Of a stretch of DNA of 40,800 nt, positions 1 to 7,933 are shown one piece after another. The notes under the pieces are model-generated. The model saw only the letters and a list, made by a program, of their open reading frames with translations, was not told where the DNA came from and ran no database searches. Where the stretch lies: assembly GCA_025355665.1 (NCBI GenBank), contig JANXZF010000024.1, forward strand, positions 1-40,800, written 5' to 3'. Made by a program: the position numbers and the translations under genes. This stretch comes from Actinomycetes bacterium. GTDB taxonomy: Bacteria > Actinomycetota > Actinomycetes > Nanopelagicales > Nanopelagicaceae. Numbering within the stretch: the stretch's first letter is position 1; the number at the start of each line of letters is the position of its first letter.

Positions 1-30
1 TAATGCTCCAGTTAGCGGCCAACCCAAGAA

Positions 31-48
31 AGGGTGACGTCGCACCCT
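31..48. promoter_or_regulatory. Inverted repeat just upstream of the XRE regulator
   Basis: AGGGTG (31-36) and CACCCT (43-48) form a perfect 6-bp inverted repeat with a 6-base spacer, ending 20 bases before the GTG start of the regulator. The position suits an autoregulatory operator or a hairpin in the leader. Short repeats of this size occur by chance, so the assignment is tentative. Bases 1-30 show no recognisable gene end. Confidence 0.3.
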
Positions 49-68
49 GATTCGGAGAGGGGGGACCC

Positions 69-743
69 GTGCGAGGTTCCGTTGATTTCATAGGCCCACG
101 GCTTAAGGAAATTCGGCAGAAAGCCGATCTTTCCCTGCGCGAGGTCGCCCGGCAGCTAGACGTTTCCCCTTCCTTTGTCTCGCAGATAGAGAATGGAAAG
201 TCCCAGCCGTCGGTTGCGACCCTCTACGGTTTTGCCAATCTCCTTGGTGTCCCAATGGACGCTCTTTTTGAACCTGATTGGAACGGAATCAGCGCGTACA
301 GCCCCCCTTCAGCTCCCGACGTAGTTCATACCGACGACCCTGGACATCCTCACGCTGTTTGGGATGAATCTCAGGCACGAATTTCGGCCGTTAGTCCAGG
401 AAATCGAAGCCTTATTACAACTGAATCTGGAATCCAATGGGAACGTCTCGCGGCCACCTCCGAGAAGTCCGTGAACTTCATGGAAATTGTTTACGAACCC
501 GGCACCGAATCCCTGGATTCTGGAGCCCTGGCCACCCACCACGGATACGAATATGCCTACGCACTAGAAGGTGAAGTAGAAGTTGTCATCGGAGACTTGA
601 TGCTGACTTTGTCCAAGAACCATTCCATTGGTTTCGACTCCTCCATTCCCCATAAATTCAGAAATACTGGTTCTGTAACTTTCCGCGGAATTTGGTTTGT
701 TCACTGGTGCGATGGCCCCAGAAACTGGAAACTGATCAAATAG
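69..743 (+). CDS. XRE-family transcriptional regulator with C-terminal cupin domain
   Basis: Predicted cytoplasmic DNA-binding regulator of 224 residues. An XRE/Cro helix-turn-helix occupies about residues 10-65, with the typical core LSLREVARQLDVSPSFVSQIE followed by a PSVATLYG segment. A linker leads to a small beta-barrel cupin at about residues 135-215 (EYAYALEGEVEVVIGD and a later IPHKFRN segment), which in this family usually senses a small ligand. The GTG start follows a purine-rich Shine-Dalgarno region (GGAGAGG and GGGGGGA, 54-65). The gene converges on pckG and is separated from it by a terminator. XRE-cupin proteins often control nearby amine, amino-acid or aldehyde metabolism, but the upstream neighbour lies outside the window, so its target is unknown. 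Family assignment is secure; regulon is not. Confidence 0.9.
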   Translation: MRGSVDFIGPRLKEIRQKADLSLREVARQLDVSPSFVSQIENGKSQPSVATLYGFANLLGVPMDALFEPDWNGISAYSPPSAPDVVHTDDPGHPHAVWDESQARISAVSPGNRSLITTESGIQWERLAATSEKSVNFMEIVYEPGTESLDSGALATHHGYEYAYALEGEVEVVIGDLMLTLSKNHSIGFDSSIPHKFRNTGSVTFRGIWFVHWCDGPRNWKLIK

Positions 744-755
744 TTTCTAAAAGCA

Positions 756-795
756 AAAGGCCGAGTCCCCTTTCGAGCTCGGCCTTTCACTTTTT
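756..795. terminator. Bidirectional intrinsic terminator between the XRE regulator and pckG
   Basis: AAAGGCCGAG (756-765) pairs perfectly with CTCGGCCTTT (778-787) around a 12-base loop. A T5 run follows on the plus strand (791-795). On the minus strand the other arm is followed by a T-rich stretch (complement of 744-758). It sits between two convergent stop codons, so it can serve both genes. Confidence 0.88.
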
Positions 796-803
796 CCGAT
801 TAT

Positions 804-2591
804 CTAAAGTTGTGCTTTTAGCCTTTCCAACTGCACATTCAATTGCTTGGGAAGTTTCGCACCGATCTTTGCAAACCACTCCTCGATCAGCGGAATTTCT
901 TCGCGCCACTCGTCTTTGTCGACTTTAAGTGCGATAGCCATATCTTCATCGCTTACATCAAGACCTGCGACATCCAAAGATCCTGGTTTTGGAGCAAGAC
1001 CAATGGCGGTGGGAACAGATCCATCGGCGCCTTCAATTTGCTCGATCGCCCATTTGATAACTCGCGAATTCTCGCCATAACCGGGCCATACGAATTTCCC
1101 ACCAGCTCCTCGACGGAACCAGTTGACGTAGAAAATCTTTGGCAACTTCGACTGGTCGGCCTTTTCGCCAAGAGTTAGCCAGTGCCTCAAATAATCCCCG
1201 ACGTGATAACCGATAAACGGAAGCATCGCCATTGGATCTCGTCGCACGATCCCAACTTGTCCGGTTGCAGCGGCCGTAGTTTCCGATGACAATGTCGCAC
1301 CAAGGAAGACGCCATGCTCCCAATCTCGGGACTGAATCACTAATGGCACAGTTGTCTTTCGACGACCACCAAAGAAGATCGCCGAAATTGGAACGCCGCT
1401 TGGGCTCTCCCACTCAGGAGCAATAATTGGACATTGCGCGACGGGAGTGCAAAAACGTGAGTTTGGATGCGAGGAAAGTTCGCCAGACTCAGGAGTCCAA
1501 TCGCGCATCTTCCAATCGGTTAAATGGGCTGGCGGTTGATCAGTCATACCTTCCCACCAGACGTCCCCATCATCAGTAAGGGCGACGTTTGTGAAGATCG
1601 AGTTGCCCTTTTCGATAGTCCGCATCGCATTTGCGTTGGTGCCCCATCCGGTGCCAGGTGCAACACCGAAGAACCCCGCCTCCGGATTCATTGCATAAAG
1701 GCGACCGTCTTGCCCAAAACGCATCCATGCAATGTCATCGCCGAGAACTTCCACTTTCCATCCGGGGATGGTTGGCTCCAGCATTGCCAGGTTGGTCTTT
1801 CCGCATGCCGAAGGAAATGCAGCTGCAATGTAGTGCGGGTTTCCATGTGGAGGTGTGATCTTAAGTATGAGCATGTGCTCAGCGAGCCATCCTTCGTCGC
1901 GACCAATTACAGAGGCGATTCGGAGTGAATAGCACTTCTTTCCAAGCAGTGCGTTTCCGCCATATCCAGAACCGTAGGACCAAATCGCGTGGTCCTCTGG
2001 GAACTGAACAATGTACTTGGTCGGATTACAAGGCCATGGAACATCCGCAGCACCATCGACGAGTGGTGCTCCCACAGAATGCAATGCAGCCACGTAGCTT
2101 CCGTCACTTCCCATCGCTTCAAGTGCAGCATCACCCATTCGGGTCATGATCCGCATGGAAGCCACGACGTATGCGCTATCGGTTATTTGCACACCAAACA
2201 TTGGATGTTCAGAATCTAGAGGTCCCATGCAAAAAGGAATGACATACATTGTTCGCCCGCGCATGCTGCCTCGATAGAGGTCAGTAAGGATTGCCTTCAT
2301 CTCATTTGGATCCATCCAATTATTCGTTGGACCTGAATCCGCTTCATTCTCCGAGCAGATGTACGTGCGGTCTTCTACTCGCGCGACATCGGAAGGGTCT
2401 GAAGCACACCAAAATGAATTAGGCTTCTTTTCAAGGCGGACAAAAGTTCCGGCTTCAACGAGCCCGGCAGTAATTGCCTCCCATTCATCTTCGCTCCCGT
2501 TACACCAGTAAATATCATCGGGTTGGGTCAGGGCGGCTACTTCGTCCACCCATAGCAGCAACTTTTCATTCGTTACCGTTGATGTCGTCAT
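804..2591 (-). CDS. pckG: Phosphoenolpyruvate carboxykinase (GTP)
   Basis: Catalyses oxaloacetate + GTP to PEP + GDP + CO2 in the cytosol, the entry to gluconeogenesis or an anaplerotic exit. The 595-residue length is normal for the GTP-dependent family. The kinase loop [12 protein letters not shown] carries the hallmark hyper-reactive Cys (residue 263). Other family blocks are present, including the N-terminal [16 protein letters not shown] segment, [20 protein letters not shown] and the C-terminal [20 protein letters not shown]. The ATG start has a good upstream Shine-Dalgarno site (AAAGGAGA). The gene is divergent from yajQ across an intergenic region that contains a strong dyad, and it ends at the bidirectional terminator. 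Together with ppdK nearby it sets PEP flux. Identity is very secure. Confidence 0.97.
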   Translation of the reverse strand: MTTSTVTNEKLLLWVDEVAALTQPDDIYWCNGSEDEWEAITAGLVEAGTFVRLEKKPNSFWCASDPSDVARVEDRTYICSENEADSGPTNNWMDPNEMKAILTDLYRGSMRGRTMYVIPFCMGPLDSEHPMFGVQITDSAYVVASMRIMTRMGDAALEAMGSDGSYVAALHSVGAPLVDGAADVPWPCNPTKYIVQFPEDHAIWSYGSGYGGNALLGKKCYSLRIASVIGRDEGWLAEHMLILKITPPHGNPHYIAAAFPSACGKTNLAMLEPTIPGWKVEVLGDDIAWMRFGQDGRLYAMNPEAGFFGVAPGTGWGTNANAMRTIEKGNSIFTNVALTDDGDVWWEGMTDQPPAHLTDWKMRDWTPESGELSSHPNSRFCTPVAQCPIIAPEWESPSGVPISAIFFGGRRKTTVPLVIQSRDWEHGVFLGATLSSETTAAATGQVGIVRRDPMAMLPFIGYHVGDYLRHWLTLGEKADQSKLPKIFYVNWFRRGAGGKFVWPGYGENSRVIKWAIEQIEGADGSVPTAIGLAPKPGSLDVAGLDVSDEDMAIALKVDKDEWREEIPLIEEWFAKIGAKLPKQLNVQLERLKAQL

Positions 2592-2792
2592 TGACTCTCC
2601 TTTAGCGATCAGCGGTGGGAAGGGGCATAATCTACCTATTCACGAAGTTTGAGCTAACCAAAAGTGTCGTGATGTTCATTACAAGGAAACAGAGTTACCA
2701 ATCGGTATCTCAATATTTGAGTGAGATTAACTCACTTAAACTGCGATGATAACGATCTGAGACATACCAATGAGTAGATGAGGAGATCTCAA
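2592..2792. promoter_or_regulatory. Divergent pckG/yajQ intergenic region (promoters not resolved)
   Basis: This 201-bp gap must hold promoters for both divergent genes. On the minus strand weak -10-like hexamers (TAGATT and TAGGTA) lie in the complement of about 2615-2640. On the plus strand GATAAC (2748-2753) is a weak -10-like candidate. None has a convincing -35 partner. The region contains no coding sequence that I can support. Its outstanding element is the dyad at 2716-2740. Confidence 0.5.
2716..2740. promoter_or_regulatory. 25-bp dyad, probable operator
   Basis: TTTGAGTGAG (2716-2725) and CTCACTTAAA (2731-2740) are inverted repeats with a single mismatched pair (fourth position) around the spacer ATTAA. 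It lies 124 bp upstream of the pckG ATG and 52 bp upstream of the yajQ GTG. The arms are AT-rich at the ends and have no T-tract after them, so a terminator is unlikely. The size and symmetry suit a homodimeric regulator. The cognate protein is unknown; the XRE-cupin protein at 69-743 is only a positional candidate. Confidence 0.55.
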
Positions 2793-3284
2793 GTGGCATC
2801 AGATAGCAGTTTCGACGTCGTCTCGAAGATAGATCGAATGGAGTTAGACAACGCCGTGAATCAAGCGGTCCGCGAGATTGATACTCGTTTCGATTTCAAA
2901 AATACTGGCTCCAAACTTGATCTCGAAGGCGAAAAGATTTCTATTGAAGCAAATACCGAGGAGCGCGCAAAAGCAGTTCTTGATGTGCTCAAAGATAAGT
3001 TGGTAAAGCGCGGTGTTTCACTAAGGCATATTGACCCAAGTGCGCCATCACTTAGTGGCAAAGTTTACAAAATAAACTGTCCACTTAAAGAAGGCATTAC
3101 AACTGAGAATGCGAAGAAAGTTGCCAAATTCTTGCGCGATGAAGGGCCAAAATCCATCAAGACACAGATACAAGGCGACGAACTTCGCGTGACAAGTAAG
3201 AGCCGCGACGATCTACAAACAGCGATTGCCATGATCAAAGACGCAAAGTGGGATTTTGCCGTCCAGTTCACGAATTACCGGTGA
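2793..3284 (+). CDS. yajQ: YajQ family cyclic-di-GMP/nucleotide-binding protein
   Basis: A 163-residue cytoplasmic protein of the YajQ family (two ferredoxin-like alpha/beta domains). Members bind nucleic acid or cyclic di-GMP, and the precise role in actinobacteria is not settled. Diagnostic segments include SSFDVVSKIDRMELDNAVNQ at the N-terminus, a VNQAVREIDTRFDFKNTGS region, and the IQGDELRVTSKSRDDLQTAI block near the C-terminus. I chose the GTG at 2793, not the in-frame ATG at 2778. GTG gives the usual MASDSSFDVVS-type N-terminus and the family length, and GAGGAG (2780-2785) lies 7 bases upstream of it, inside the longer reading. The downstream rarD gene begins 5 bases after the stop, so the two are probably co-transcribed. 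Confidence 0.92.
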   Translation: MASDSSFDVVSKIDRMELDNAVNQAVREIDTRFDFKNTGSKLDLEGEKISIEANTEERAKAVLDVLKDKLVKRGVSLRHIDPSAPSLSGKVYKINCPLKEGITTENAKKVAKFLRDEGPKSIKTQIQGDELRVTSKSRDDLQTAIAMIKDAKWDFAVQFTNYR

Positions 3285-3289
3285 TTTGA

Positions 3290-4177
3290 ATTAAAGATAA
3301 AAGTCATCACACGACCGGGCTGATATATGGAATCAGTGCAAACGTATTATGGGGCCTCCTACCGCTCTACTGGAAATATCTACATAAGGCGAGCGCCTTC
3401 GAGATTCTGGCCAACCGAGGAATATGGTCTTTAGTATTTTGTTTTATTCTTCTTTTCTTCCGCAACGAATTGAAATCGACCTTCGCGGTATTTCGCAATA
3501 AGCGCGTTCTGAAAATGTTGTTGGCTACATCCTTACTCCTTGGGATCAACTGGGGAACGTACATCTGGGCGGTTAGTGTCAACCGAATTTTGGAAGCATC
3601 CCTTGGCTACTACATAGCGCCATTGATTAACATCGCATTTGGAGTGTTTATCTTCCGCGAGAGTCTACGTAAATTCCAGTGGTTGGCCGTCGTTCTTGCG
3701 GCAATCGGGGTTATTGCAATAACCATTGAATATGCCGCATTGCCATGGATTGCCCTCGTTATCGCCATTTCTTGGGGCACTTACGCTTTGCTCAAAAAAA
3801 CTTTGAATTTGGGGGCCCTTGAGGGGCTTTCCATTGAGACCGCATTGGCTTTTCCGCCATATATGATCTACCTCCTTTGGATAGAGCACCGAGGCACGGC
3901 CCAATTTGGAGTACATCTCGGTTTCACACTTCTTCTTGTCTCCGCAGGAATCATCACCGTCGTTCCATTGTTGCTTTTCAACGGCGCAGCAACTCGACTA
4001 CCGCTTTCGATCACCGGTCTACTCCAGTACATAATCCCGACAATCATGTTCGCCATTGGAACACTGGTTAACCACGAACCGATGTCACTAGGTCGCATCG
4101 TCGGCTTCGCTTTTATTTGGGCGGCTCTGACCTTCCTAGGAATGGATCTAGTCAAATCAAGCCGCAATTCTTCTTAG
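3290..4177 (+). CDS. rarD: RarD-type EamA family permease, apparent ATT start
   Basis: Predicted 295-residue inner-membrane transporter with about ten helices (two EamA repeats), substrate unknown. RarD features include the first-helix motif NVLWGLLPLYWK, the following EILANRGIWS, and INWGTYIWAVSVNRILEASLGYYI later on. The family motif begins at codon 11, but there is no ATG, GTG or TTG between the in-frame TGA at 3287 and TTG at 3470. Starting at the TTG would delete the first helix and its conserved motif. ATT at 3290 gives MKDKSHHTTGLIYG, matching the usual RarD N-terminal length, and GGTGA (3280-3284, overlapping the yajQ stop) lies 5 bases before it. CTG at 3320 is the other non-standard option but has no Shine-Dalgarno site. 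The stop overlaps the ppdK stop tail to tail. Confidence 0.82.
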   Translation: MKDKSHHTTGLIYGISANVLWGLLPLYWKYLHKASAFEILANRGIWSLVFCFILLFFRNELKSTFAVFRNKRVLKMLLATSLLLGINWGTYIWAVSVNRILEASLGYYIAPLINIAFGVFIFRESLRKFQWLAVVLAAIGVIAITIEYAALPWIALVIAISWGTYALLKKTLNLGALEGLSIETALAFPPYMIYLLWIEHRGTAQFGVHLGFTLLLVSAGIITVVPLLLFNGAATRLPLSITGLLQYIIPTIMFAIGTLVNHEPMSLGRIVGFAFIWAALTFLGMDLVKSSRNSS

Positions 4178-6879
4178 ACGGTGCTTGATCCTGCCAAACT
4201 TTTTATGATCTTGGCCCGTCCGCTCTCAAGTCTTGCAACCGGGACCCGGAACGGCGAACACGAAACATAATCAAGCCCAAGGTCATGGAAGAAGTGAATG
4301 CTTCGCGGATCTCCGCCGTGCTCGCCGCAGACCCCCAGCTTGAAATCCGGACGAAGGGAGCGAGCCAATTGGGTCGCAGTTCGAACGAGAATTCCCACCC
4401 CTGCCTGGTCAAGAGACTCGAACGGACTAAACGGCAGTAACTCAAGATCTAAGTAGCGCGGCAAGAAGGATGACTCCACATCATCGCGACTGAAAGCCCA
4501 TGTAAGTTGGGTTAGGTCATTAGTTCCAAAGGAGAAAAAGTCGGCGTAGTGTCCGAGTCGATCCGCTGTGATCGCTGCTCGCGGTGTCTCGATCATTGTC
4601 CCGATCGGAATATCCAGACTCTGGCCAGTCCCAACAAAGGTTTTCCGAATTTCTTCCTCTAAGGTCTCACGCAAATAGAGAAGTTCTCGCTGTGTTGCCA
4701 CAAGTGGGATCATTACTTCCGGCATCGGATTGTGCCCGAGCTTTCGAACTTCTAGATACGCGTGCACCAAGGCGCGAACCTGCATCTTGTACAGATCGGG
4801 AATCAATATTCCAAGACGAACTCCGCGAAGTCCAAGCATTGGATTGGACTCATGATGGCGCTTTACAGCGGCAAAGATTGCCTGATCTCGAGCTGGAATC
4901 TCCTCACCGAGGGCCTCAGCACGAGCCATTTGCGCTGATAATTCCGAAAGCGGAGGTAGGAACTCATGCAAGGGTGGGTCCAACAAACGAACGGTGACGG
5001 GCAATCCAGACATGGCCATCATGATCCCGACGAAATCGGCTCGTTGTAATGGTTCCATCTCGGCAATTACACCGCGTTGGACATCTTCATTTTCGGCGAG
5101 CACCAAGCGCTCGACAAAAGACCTTCGCGGTCCAAGGAACATATGTTCAGTGCGGCAGAGTCCCACGCCTTCGGCTCCGAGAATTCGCGCTCTGATCGCA
5201 TCCTCTGGGGTGTCCGCGTTTGTGCGAACACGTAGCGTACGAATTTCGTCGGCGTAAGTCAGAATTCGATCAACCGCCTTTACCAAAGGCGAGGCGGAAT
5301 CACTTGATGCTGCCAATCGTCCCTCAAGGTATGAAGTGACGGGCGAGGCCACTACCTGAACAACTCCGGCATATACCGCTCCGGTTGAACCATCTATCGA
5401 AATAGTTTCACCTTCATACACCGTAAGACTTCCGGCCGTGAACAAATTGGCACGCTCGTCAACGGATATACCTTCAGTGCCACATACTGCAGTCTTTCCC
5501 ATCCCTCGCGCAACAACGGCAGCATGGGAAGTCTTCCCGCCACGACTCGTCAAGATCCCTTCGGATGCCACCATGCCAACTAAGTCATCGGGGCTCGTTT
5601 CGCGGCGAACAAGAATGACTTTCTTTCCGCTGCGAGCCAGATCAAATGCTCGCCTGGAATCAAAGACAACTTCACCGACTGCCGCGCCTGGCGAGGCGGG
5701 AATGCCGCGTGCAATTTCCTTGACAGAGGTGGACAAATCAAATTGCGGGAACATCAGTTGAGCAAGTTGATCCCCAGACGTTCGAAGGAGCGCCTCGTCC
5801 ATCGAGATCTTGCCCTCGTCGACTAGTTGCGTTGCGATTCTAAACGCAGCCTCTGCTGTTCTTTTTCCTACGCGAGTCTGCAAGATCCAAAGTTTGCCCT
5901 TTTCGACGGTGAATTCGATATCGCACAAATCGCGGTAGTGATCTTCGAGAATAGCCATAACGCGATCCAATTCAGCGGCTACTTCCGGCGATTTTTCAGC
6001 AAATTGAGCCAGGGACATGGTGTTTCGTATACCTGCGACTACATCTTCACCCTGTGCGCGTTCGAGATAATCGCCGTAGCTACCCGTGGACCCAGTTGCC
6101 GGATCTCTTGTGAATGCAACGCCCGTGCCAGAGTCCTCACTGAGATTTCCAAATACCATGCTCTGAATATTGACGGCAGTTCCGAGATCGGACGGAATTC
6201 GCTCTCTTCGGCGATATATCTGTGCGCGCTCAGAATTCCATGATCGGAATACTGCTTCCACAGATTGAATCAAATGTTCGTGAGGATCACTTGGGAATGG
6301 CTTGGCCGTTATGGCCTCCATTTCTCTTATGTAGCCATCGGCTAGCGCTTGAAGGCCAGCGACGTCAAGTTCTTGAATACTCTGTGCGCCATGAAGACCA
6401 AGGATGCGCGCCTCGACTCGGTGAAACTCTTCCGGTGATATCCCACAAACGGTTCGACCGTACATATCAATGAACCTTCGATAGGAATCCCACGCAAAGC
6501 GTGGATTGCCGGTTTGTACCGCAAGGGCCGCAGCGACCTCGGGAGTCATTCCCACGTTAAGAACTGTCTCCATCATGCCTGGCATTGAAAACTTTGCTCC
6601 GGATCGCACAGAAACCAGAAGAGGTTTTTGTGCATCACCAAATACTTTCCCGAGGGAACTCTCCAAATCTTTTAATGAATTTTCGATCTCAAGATTAAGA
6701 CCCGTTGGCATCTCACCCGTTGACAGATATTCCCGGCAAGCCTGCGTTGTGATCGTAAAACCTGGCGGAACTGGGAGACCGATGCGGACCATTTCGGCAA
6801 GATTGGCACCTTTGCCACCGAGTAAATCCGATTGGGTGCGATCCCCGAAAGTAAATGGGTGAATAAGCGGCGCTGTCAT
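4174..6879 (-). CDS. ppdK: Pyruvate, phosphate dikinase
   Basis: Interconverts pyruvate + ATP + phosphate with PEP + AMP + diphosphate in the cytosol. The 901-residue protein has the expected three domains: an N-terminal ATP-grasp region (GGKGANLAEMVRIGLPVPPG at about 20-41), the swivelling phosphohistidine domain with TSRGGKTSHAAVVARG (catalytic His452), and a C-terminal PEP/pyruvate TIM barrel ending with GVCGEHGGDP (catalytic Cys near 851). It starts 64 bases after the polyprenyl synthase gene with no obvious terminator between, so read-through from the nuo array is possible. No clear Shine-Dalgarno site or leaderless -10 is visible at its ATG. It overlaps rarD by 4 bases, stop to stop. 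Identity is certain; the direction of flux is not shown by sequence. Confidence 0.97.
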   Translation of the reverse strand: MTAPLIHPFTFGDRTQSDLLGGKGANLAEMVRIGLPVPPGFTITTQACREYLSTGEMPTGLNLEIENSLKDLESSLGKVFGDAQKPLLVSVRSGAKFSMPGMMETVLNVGMTPEVAAALAVQTGNPRFAWDSYRRFIDMYGRTVCGISPEEFHRVEARILGLHGAQSIQELDVAGLQALADGYIREMEAITAKPFPSDPHEHLIQSVEAVFRSWNSERAQIYRRRERIPSDLGTAVNIQSMVFGNLSEDSGTGVAFTRDPATGSTGSYGDYLERAQGEDVVAGIRNTMSLAQFAEKSPEVAAELDRVMAILEDHYRDLCDIEFTVEKGKLWILQTRVGKRTAEAAFRIATQLVDEGKISMDEALLRTSGDQLAQLMFPQFDLSTSVKEIARGIPASPGAAVGEVVFDSRRAFDLARSGKKVILVRRETSPDDLVGMVASEGILTSRGGKTSHAAVVARGMGKTAVCGTEGISVDERANLFTAGSLTVYEGETISIDGSTGAVYAGVVQVVASPVTSYLEGRLAASSDSASPLVKAVDRILTYADEIRTLRVRTNADTPEDAIRARILGAEGVGLCRTEHMFLGPRRSFVERLVLAENEDVQRGVIAEMEPLQRADFVGIMMAMSGLPVTVRLLDPPLHEFLPPLSELSAQMARAEALGEEIPARDQAIFAAVKRHHESNPMLGLRGVRLGILIPDLYKMQVRALVHAYLEVRKLGHNPMPEVMIPLVATQRELLYLRETLEEEIRKTFVGTGQSLDIPIGTMIETPRAAITADRLGHYADFFSFGTNDLTQLTWAFSRDDVESSFLPRYLDLELLPFSPFESLDQAGVGILVRTATQLARSLRPDFKLGVCGEHGGDPRSIHFFHDLGLDYVSCSPFRVPVARLESGRAKIIKSLAGSSTV

Positions 6880-6943
6880 AGCGATCCATTCCGTAGGGCT
6901 TGCAAATAGCCTAGCGGATTAGTGAAAACGTGCGAACCACCAA

Positions 6944-7933
6944 TTAGTGGGATCGATCAATAACCGCATCACATAGTGAGAAAAGCGCCGCGGTTGCATC
7001 ACAAATTGGTAACGGCCTCAATGCCAGGCGCGCTTCGCCGGCAACTTTGAGCAATTGTTCTTGCGATTCTTCCAAGGCAGAGTGCGAACGTAGCGCCACT
7101 AGTACTTCTGCAACAAGTGTCTCAGATGCAATCGGTCCCCTTAACAATTCCTGCAATTCTCGGTCCTTAGGATCACTGGAAGCCATAACGCGGAGCGTTA
7201 CAAGGGTTGGCACTCCCTCTCGCAAATCTGTACCGGGAGTCTTACCTGAATCCTTGGATTCACTCGATATGTCTATCACATCATCTGCGAGCTGGAATGC
7301 GATGCCAATTGTTTCACCAAATTTCGTAACCGTCTCGGTGATCTCATTGCTCGCACCAGAAAAAAGTGCGCCATATCGCGCGCTCGTTGCGATCAACGAA
7401 CCAGTCTTATCGGCCACGACTTGCAAGTAATGTTCTAGAGGATCTTGATCTGCATCGGGACCCTGCGTTTCCATAATCTGACCGATGACAAGTCTTTCAA
7501 AAGTCTGTGCCTGAAGGCGGACTGCCTCTGGACCAAGAATGGCTAGGAGCGCGGAGCACTTCGCAAATAGGTAGTCCCCTGTGAGGATCGCGACTGTGTT
7601 TCCCCATCTTGAATTGGCGCTTTCAACGCCGCGACGCAATAGCGCATCATCCATTACGTCATCGTGATACAAAGTTGCTAAGTGTGTTAACTCTGCGGCA
7701 ACCGCCGCCTGAATAACTTCATACCTGGTTGGATCGCCATATTGAGCAGCAATTAGCGTCAGAAGCGGACGCAATCTCTTTCCGCCCGCAGCAACGAGAT
7801 GCCGTGATGACTCCTCCACCAATGGGTATTTACCTTTAATGTGAGTGCGGAGCAGATCCTCGACCTTTCCCAATCCCTCCAGAAGATCTTTTTCAAGGGA
7901 TGGCGAGAGATCGGGTATTCCAAAGGCGGTCAT
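6944..7933 (-). CDS. All-trans polyprenyl diphosphate synthase (menaquinone side chain)
   Basis: Elongates allylic diphosphates with isopentenyl diphosphate to give the isoprenoid tail that MenA attaches. The 329-residue protein has both Asp-rich motifs, DDVMD (91-95) followed by DDALLRRG and DDVID (217-221), plus the GGKRLRP segment (50-56). A small residue (Ala86) sits five positions before the first motif, which favours long products, so heptaprenyl to nonaprenyl is likely. The exact length cannot be read. Its ATG shares one base with the nuoN stop (TAATG), so it is translationally coupled to the nuo array. Placing tail synthesis next to complex I fits a menaquinone role. hepT, ispB or grcC-like names would all be defensible, so no symbol is given. 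Confidence 0.9.
   Translation of the reverse strand: MTAFGIPDLSPSLEKDLLEGLGKVEDLLRTHIKGKYPLVEESSRHLVAAGGKRLRPLLTLIAAQYGDPTRYEVIQAAVAAELTHLATLYHDDVMDDALLRRGVESANSRWGNTVAILTGDYLFAKCSALLAILGPEAVRLQAQTFERLVIGQIMETQGPDADQDPLEHYLQVVADKTGSLIATSARYGALFSGASNEITETVTKFGETIGIAFQLADDVIDISSESKDSGKTPGTDLREGVPTLVTLRVMASSDPKDRELQELLRGPIASETLVAEVLVALRSHSALEESQEQLLKVAGEARLALRPLPICDATAALFSLCDAVIDRSH

Noticed and set aside
1524-1928. Plus-strand open frame of 134 codons opposite pckG
   Set aside because: Antisense to a well-conserved enzyme, Cys- and Arg-rich composition, no family features.
2778-2792. Longer yajQ start at ATG 2778
   Set aside because: Would place the GAGGAG ribosome site inside the gene and add five residues not seen in the family; GTG 2793 is better.
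3470-4177. Short form of rarD beginning at TTG 3470 (235 residues)
   Set aside because: Drops the conserved first helix and NVLWGLLPLYWK region that is encoded in frame upstream; no Shine-Dalgarno site at the TTG.
6889-6930. Imperfect stem TAGG…CCTA between the polyprenyl synthase gene and ppdK as terminator
   Set aside because: Only about six paired bases with a bulge, no T-tract on the minus strand.
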